Below, one piece after another: positions 61,847 to 64,000 of a stretch of 64,000 nucleotides of DNA. The stretch lies in contig MEPB01000026.1 of the NCBI GenBank assembly GCA_001769385.1, positions 18,392 to 82,391 on the forward strand. The letters run 5' to 3'. This DNA comes from Bacteroidetes bacterium RIFCSPLOWO2_12_FULL_35_15. Its GTDB lineage: Bacteria; Bacteroidota; Bacteroidia; 2-12-FULL-35-15. Positions within the stretch are counted from its first letter, which is position 1. Every line of letters begins with the position of its first letter. Both the position numbers and the translations under genes were made by a program. The notes under the pieces were generated by a model. It saw only the letters and a program-made list of their open reading frames with translations. It had not been told where the DNA came from and did not search any database.

Positions 61847-61884
61847 GCCAAACCCTCTCCTTGAAAAAAGAGAGGGTGATTGGC
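61847..61884. repeat. GC-rich inverted repeat
   Basis: GCCA...ACCCTCTC (61852-61859) pairs with GAGAGGGT (61870-61877)...TGGC. It is followed by a T-rich run and could act as a second terminator. The 'ccctctcc...gagaggg' core is of the kind found many times in Bacteroidota genomes. Confidence 0.5.
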
Positions 61885-62034
61885 CTATTTTTTTATATTT
61901 CACTTTTGGTATTCCCTGTATCTTTCCCTTTGATGACTAACAATTCTCTGGATCCCGATTGATATTTGTAAGTATTATTATAGTAGCTGTATCATTACAT
62001 TTCATAAATTTGAAATATCTAACAGATCTTGCTG

Positions 62035-62490
62035 ATGATGAGCTATCAATTATTAAAACTGATCCATATCCTGAGTGCCACATTAATGATAGGTACAGGC
62101 CTTGGCAGCGCATTCTATTTATTCTTCACCTATAAAAAAGCAAAAGCATCCACTGTAAAAGATGTCTTAAAATTAGTTGTTCTGGCAGATTCTATTTTCA
62201 CGCTGCCATCAGTAATTGTTCAACTGATCACAGGTATATTTTTGTCGAACCTGATGAACCTGCTTTACACAAAATGGTTTTGGATTGTAACTATTTCGAG
62301 CGTTATCGTTTTAGTCTTATGGCTCATTGCTGTTTTTATTCAATATAAACTCAAACGATTACTGGAGGAGAAAGAAGAGATCACTCCGCAATTTCACGAT
62401 TTGATGAAACAATGGTATTTCCTGGGAATATTTTCATTTTCCGGCTCCATCTTTCTTTATTATTTAATGGTTTATAAACCTTTTATTTAG
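62035..62490 (+). CDS. DUF2269 family membrane protein
   Basis: 151 residues from the first ATG at 62035 (a TTG lies two codons upstream). Four helices; 'LLKLIHILSATLMIGTGLGSAFYLFFTYKKAKA' and 'LPSVIVQLITGIFL' resemble DUF2269 proteins, which have a conserved His and Gly-rich first helix. It ends 2 bp before the SDR-DoxX gene, an arrangement seen in other phyla, so the two likely act together at the membrane. Function unknown. Confidence 0.7.
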   Translation: MMSYQLLKLIHILSATLMIGTGLGSAFYLFFTYKKAKASTVKDVLKLVVLADSIFTLPSVIVQLITGIFLSNLMNLLYTKWFWIVTISSVIVLVLWLIAVFIQYKLKRLLEEKEEITPQFHDLMKQWYFLGIFSFSGSIFLYYLMVYKPFI

Positions 62491-62492
62491 CA

Positions 62493-63665
62493 ATGAATAT
62501 ATTGATCTTAGGAGGAACCGGTTTTATAGGAAACAGCATATTTCATTCGCTTGTTTCACATCATACTATAATAGTTGCAAGCAGAACCAAAATAGAATGT
62601 TATGATAATTGGCGTCAGGTAGATTTTGCTAAAGAAAATGATTGGAAAAAACTGTTGCAAGGAATTGACCTGGTAATAAATGCAATAGGAATTATTGAAG
62701 GTGATTTTCAAAAAATCCAAACAGATGCGCCACTAAGTCTTTTCGAAGCGTGTATAAAACAAAACATTAAAATAATAAATATTTCTGCAATTGGTGCTGA
62801 GAAAAAAATCCCTGTAACAAAATTTCTGCAGACAAAAAAGATAACAGATGATTTTGTTTTACACTATCCTTTTGGAAAAGTAATTTATCCGGGTATAGTG
62901 CTTGGCAAAAATGGTAAAAGCACTAAGTTCTTCTCAGCAATTGCAAGTCTTCCTATCATTCCTGTTTTTGATGACAAAACAATACCCTTAGTTCACATTA
63001 CCCAACTGACGGAACTCATCAGAACTATTGCAGAAGATTTTGATAAATACCCTAAACAAATTTTTGCGGTTTCAGAAAATGAAACGTTTACCGATTTCCT
63101 TTCTGCATTGAAAGGAAAAAAGGGAAGGTTTTTCAAAATTCCGAAATTTATTATTTCCATATTTTTTCTACTATTTCCAAAAGCTACCATTGGTCTGTTC
63201 AGCAAAGACACGGTTAAACTTTTTGAAATAACAGAACCAAGCGATTATCCTCCTATGTTTGAAAAAGCGAGTTCAAAATTTCAACTAGATGCAGAAGTTG
63301 ATTACACACTCTTTATTTCTTCATTTGCTTTATTGGCAATTGTTTTCATTTGGGTATGGAGCGGAGTAAGTTCATTGATCGCATGGGATGAAAGTTATTC
63401 TTTAATGAATCTCATCACTTCTAACCATATTTTAGCAACCGGCTTGATCTTACTTGGTAGTTTTGCAGATATTATTCTTGGCTTTGCTGTGATAAATAAA
63501 ACCATCCGAAAAAAAGTATTGATCCTGCAGCTTATTTTTATGATAATCTATATGCTTATACTTACTGTATTTGCGCCTTTCTACTGGATTCATCCTTTTG
63601 GTGTATTGAGTAAGAACATTCCAATAATTGCTTTGAGTTGTTATTTACTGATGAAAAAAGATTAA
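62493..63665 (+). CDS. SDR-family NAD(P)-binding domain fused to a DoxX-like membrane domain
   Basis: 390 residues. The N-terminal half (about 1-215) is a Rossmann fold of the atypical SDR/NmrA type ('ILILGGTGFIGNSIFHSL', 'DLVINAIGIIEGDF', 'IINISAIGAEK', 'YPGIVLGKNG'). The expected Tyr-x-x-x-Lys is not evident, so it may bind NAD(P) without dehydrogenase activity. The C-terminal third (about 270-390) has four helices of DoxX-like type. It follows the DUF2269 gene by 2 bp. A redox or quinone-linked role is plausible but unproven. Confidence 0.75.
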   Translation: MNILILGGTGFIGNSIFHSLVSHHTIIVASRTKIECYDNWRQVDFAKENDWKKLLQGIDLVINAIGIIEGDFQKIQTDAPLSLFEACIKQNIKIINISAIGAEKKIPVTKFLQTKKITDDFVLHYPFGKVIYPGIVLGKNGKSTKFFSAIASLPIIPVFDDKTIPLVHITQLTELIRTIAEDFDKYPKQIFAVSENETFTDFLSALKGKKGRFFKIPKFIISIFFLLFPKATIGLFSKDTVKLFEITEPSDYPPMFEKASSKFQLDAEVDYTLFISSFALLAIVFIWVWSGVSSLIAWDESYSLMNLITSNHILATGLILLGSFADIILGFAVINKTIRKKVLILQLIFMIIYMLILTVFAPFYWIHPFGVLSKNIPIIALSCYLLMKKD

Positions 63666-64000
63666 GAGTCAGTTTGTTTTTCCAGAAAAGATTCTTCATT
63701 TCATTCAGAATAAAGAGTGCAAGATTTTGTCATATTGAGCCCTTCGGCTATGCTCAGGATAAACTCCGCGAAATATCTATTGGGAATGGAAGCAATTATT
63801 TTGAATAGAAATTAAAATATTTCTCTTATACCAATTACAAATATATTTTGGTCCAACAAATTCCCGCGCACAGTCTTCGACAAACTTTGACGGACTTCAC
63901 GCATTGGACCATTTTATAAATAGGGTTCACTCTAACACTAAGAAAAGCAATATTGTCGGATCATTTAAGCCTTTTTTGTTTTATTTGGTGCAAACATTTC
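63666..64000. repeat. terminal intergenic stretch with repeat elements
   Basis: Holds 'gagcccttcggctatgctcagg' near 63738, a sequence type found as dispersed elements in Bacteroidota, and an inverted repeat TGGTCCAA (63849-63856) / TTGGACCA (63904-63911). No coding region is supported up to the window edge. Confidence 0.5.

Larger units (their letters stand above)
61715..62034. other. 320-bp gap with terminator and inverted repeat
   Basis: Holds the terminator at 61771-61798 and the ACCCTCTC/GAGAGGGT inverted repeat at 61852-61877; nothing coding is seen. Confidence 0.6.

Noticed and set aside
1-64000. CRISPR arrays, tRNA or rRNA genes
   Set aside because: No regularly spaced direct repeats with unique spacers, and no cloverleaf or rRNA sequence, were recognised in the window.

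Overview
The window is a 64 kb stretch of an AT-rich chromosome that looks like a member of the Bacteroidota. Three things point there: type-A Por/T9SS C-terminal sorting domains on secreted proteins (28.9-31.7 kb), promoter candidates of the Bacteroidota form TTG-N17-23-TAnnTTTG, and general gene content (split LigD/Ku NHEJ genes, TPR-SpoIIE sensor phosphatase, complex I without nuoEFG). No rRNA, tRNA, CRISPR array or intact insertion sequence was seen.

Layout. 0-3.7 kb: a nitrosative-stress and Fe-S repair group (RIC/ScdA di-iron protein cut by the left edge, double DUF2249 protein, NnrS/haem-copper-oxidase-like membrane protein, MIP18/SufT-like factor, Rrf2 regulator with a palindrome in its promoter). 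4-6.6 kb: two small exported proteins and proline dehydrogenase. 6.6-10.6 kb: oxygen-independent HemN and three Crp/Fnr regulators, two with the FNR cysteine pattern. 10.7-13.6 kb (minus strand): an octahaem HAO-family cytochrome followed by an outer-membrane porin. A 1.2 kb divergent regulatory region separates this from a 13 kb plus-strand operon (14.8-27.7 kb): membrane-anchored cytochrome c, NxrA/NarG-like molybdoenzyme with a Tat signal, Fe-S beta subunit, haem b gamma subunit, TorD/NarJ-type chaperone, TatA, and a nearly complete molybdenum-cofactor pathway (moaA, moeA, mobA, moaD, moeB-rhodanese, moaE, moaC-moaB fusion).

27.9-38 kb: accessory genes (TPR protein, two T9SS cargo proteins, a radical SAM/GME-fold pair, a coiled-coil protein, a broken SHOCT microgene, a four-helix membrane protein, a TPR-SpoIIE phosphatase). 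38-41.8 kb (minus): NHEJ module, with LigD split into a phosphoesterase ORF and a ligase-polymerase ORF, plus Ku. 42-52.9 kb (minus): complex I, nuoA-D and nuoH-N only, no nuoEFG. Divergent from it (52.9-56.3 kb): a 2[4Fe-4S] ferredoxin and 2-oxoacid:ferredoxin oxidoreductase KorAB, which could feed a ferredoxin-accepting complex I. 56.4-61.7 kb: hemerythrin, a MITE-like element, an OmpR-type two-component system, a fourth Crp/Fnr protein with FNR-type cysteines and recognition helix, a perfect FNR-type box, and a lipoprotein with an ethylbenzene-dehydrogenase-type haem-binding domain. 62-63.7 kb: DUF2269 protein and SDR-DoxX fusion.

Working model (inference): an FNR-controlled periplasmic nitrate-respiration island. 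The exported Nxr-like enzyme reduces nitrate, or oxidises nitrite, exchanging electrons through a tethered cytochrome c rather than a NarI quinol oxidase. The octahaem cytochrome handles nitrite or hydroxylamine. The 5' genes repair nitric-oxide damage, and the clustered Moco and Tat genes provide cofactor and export.
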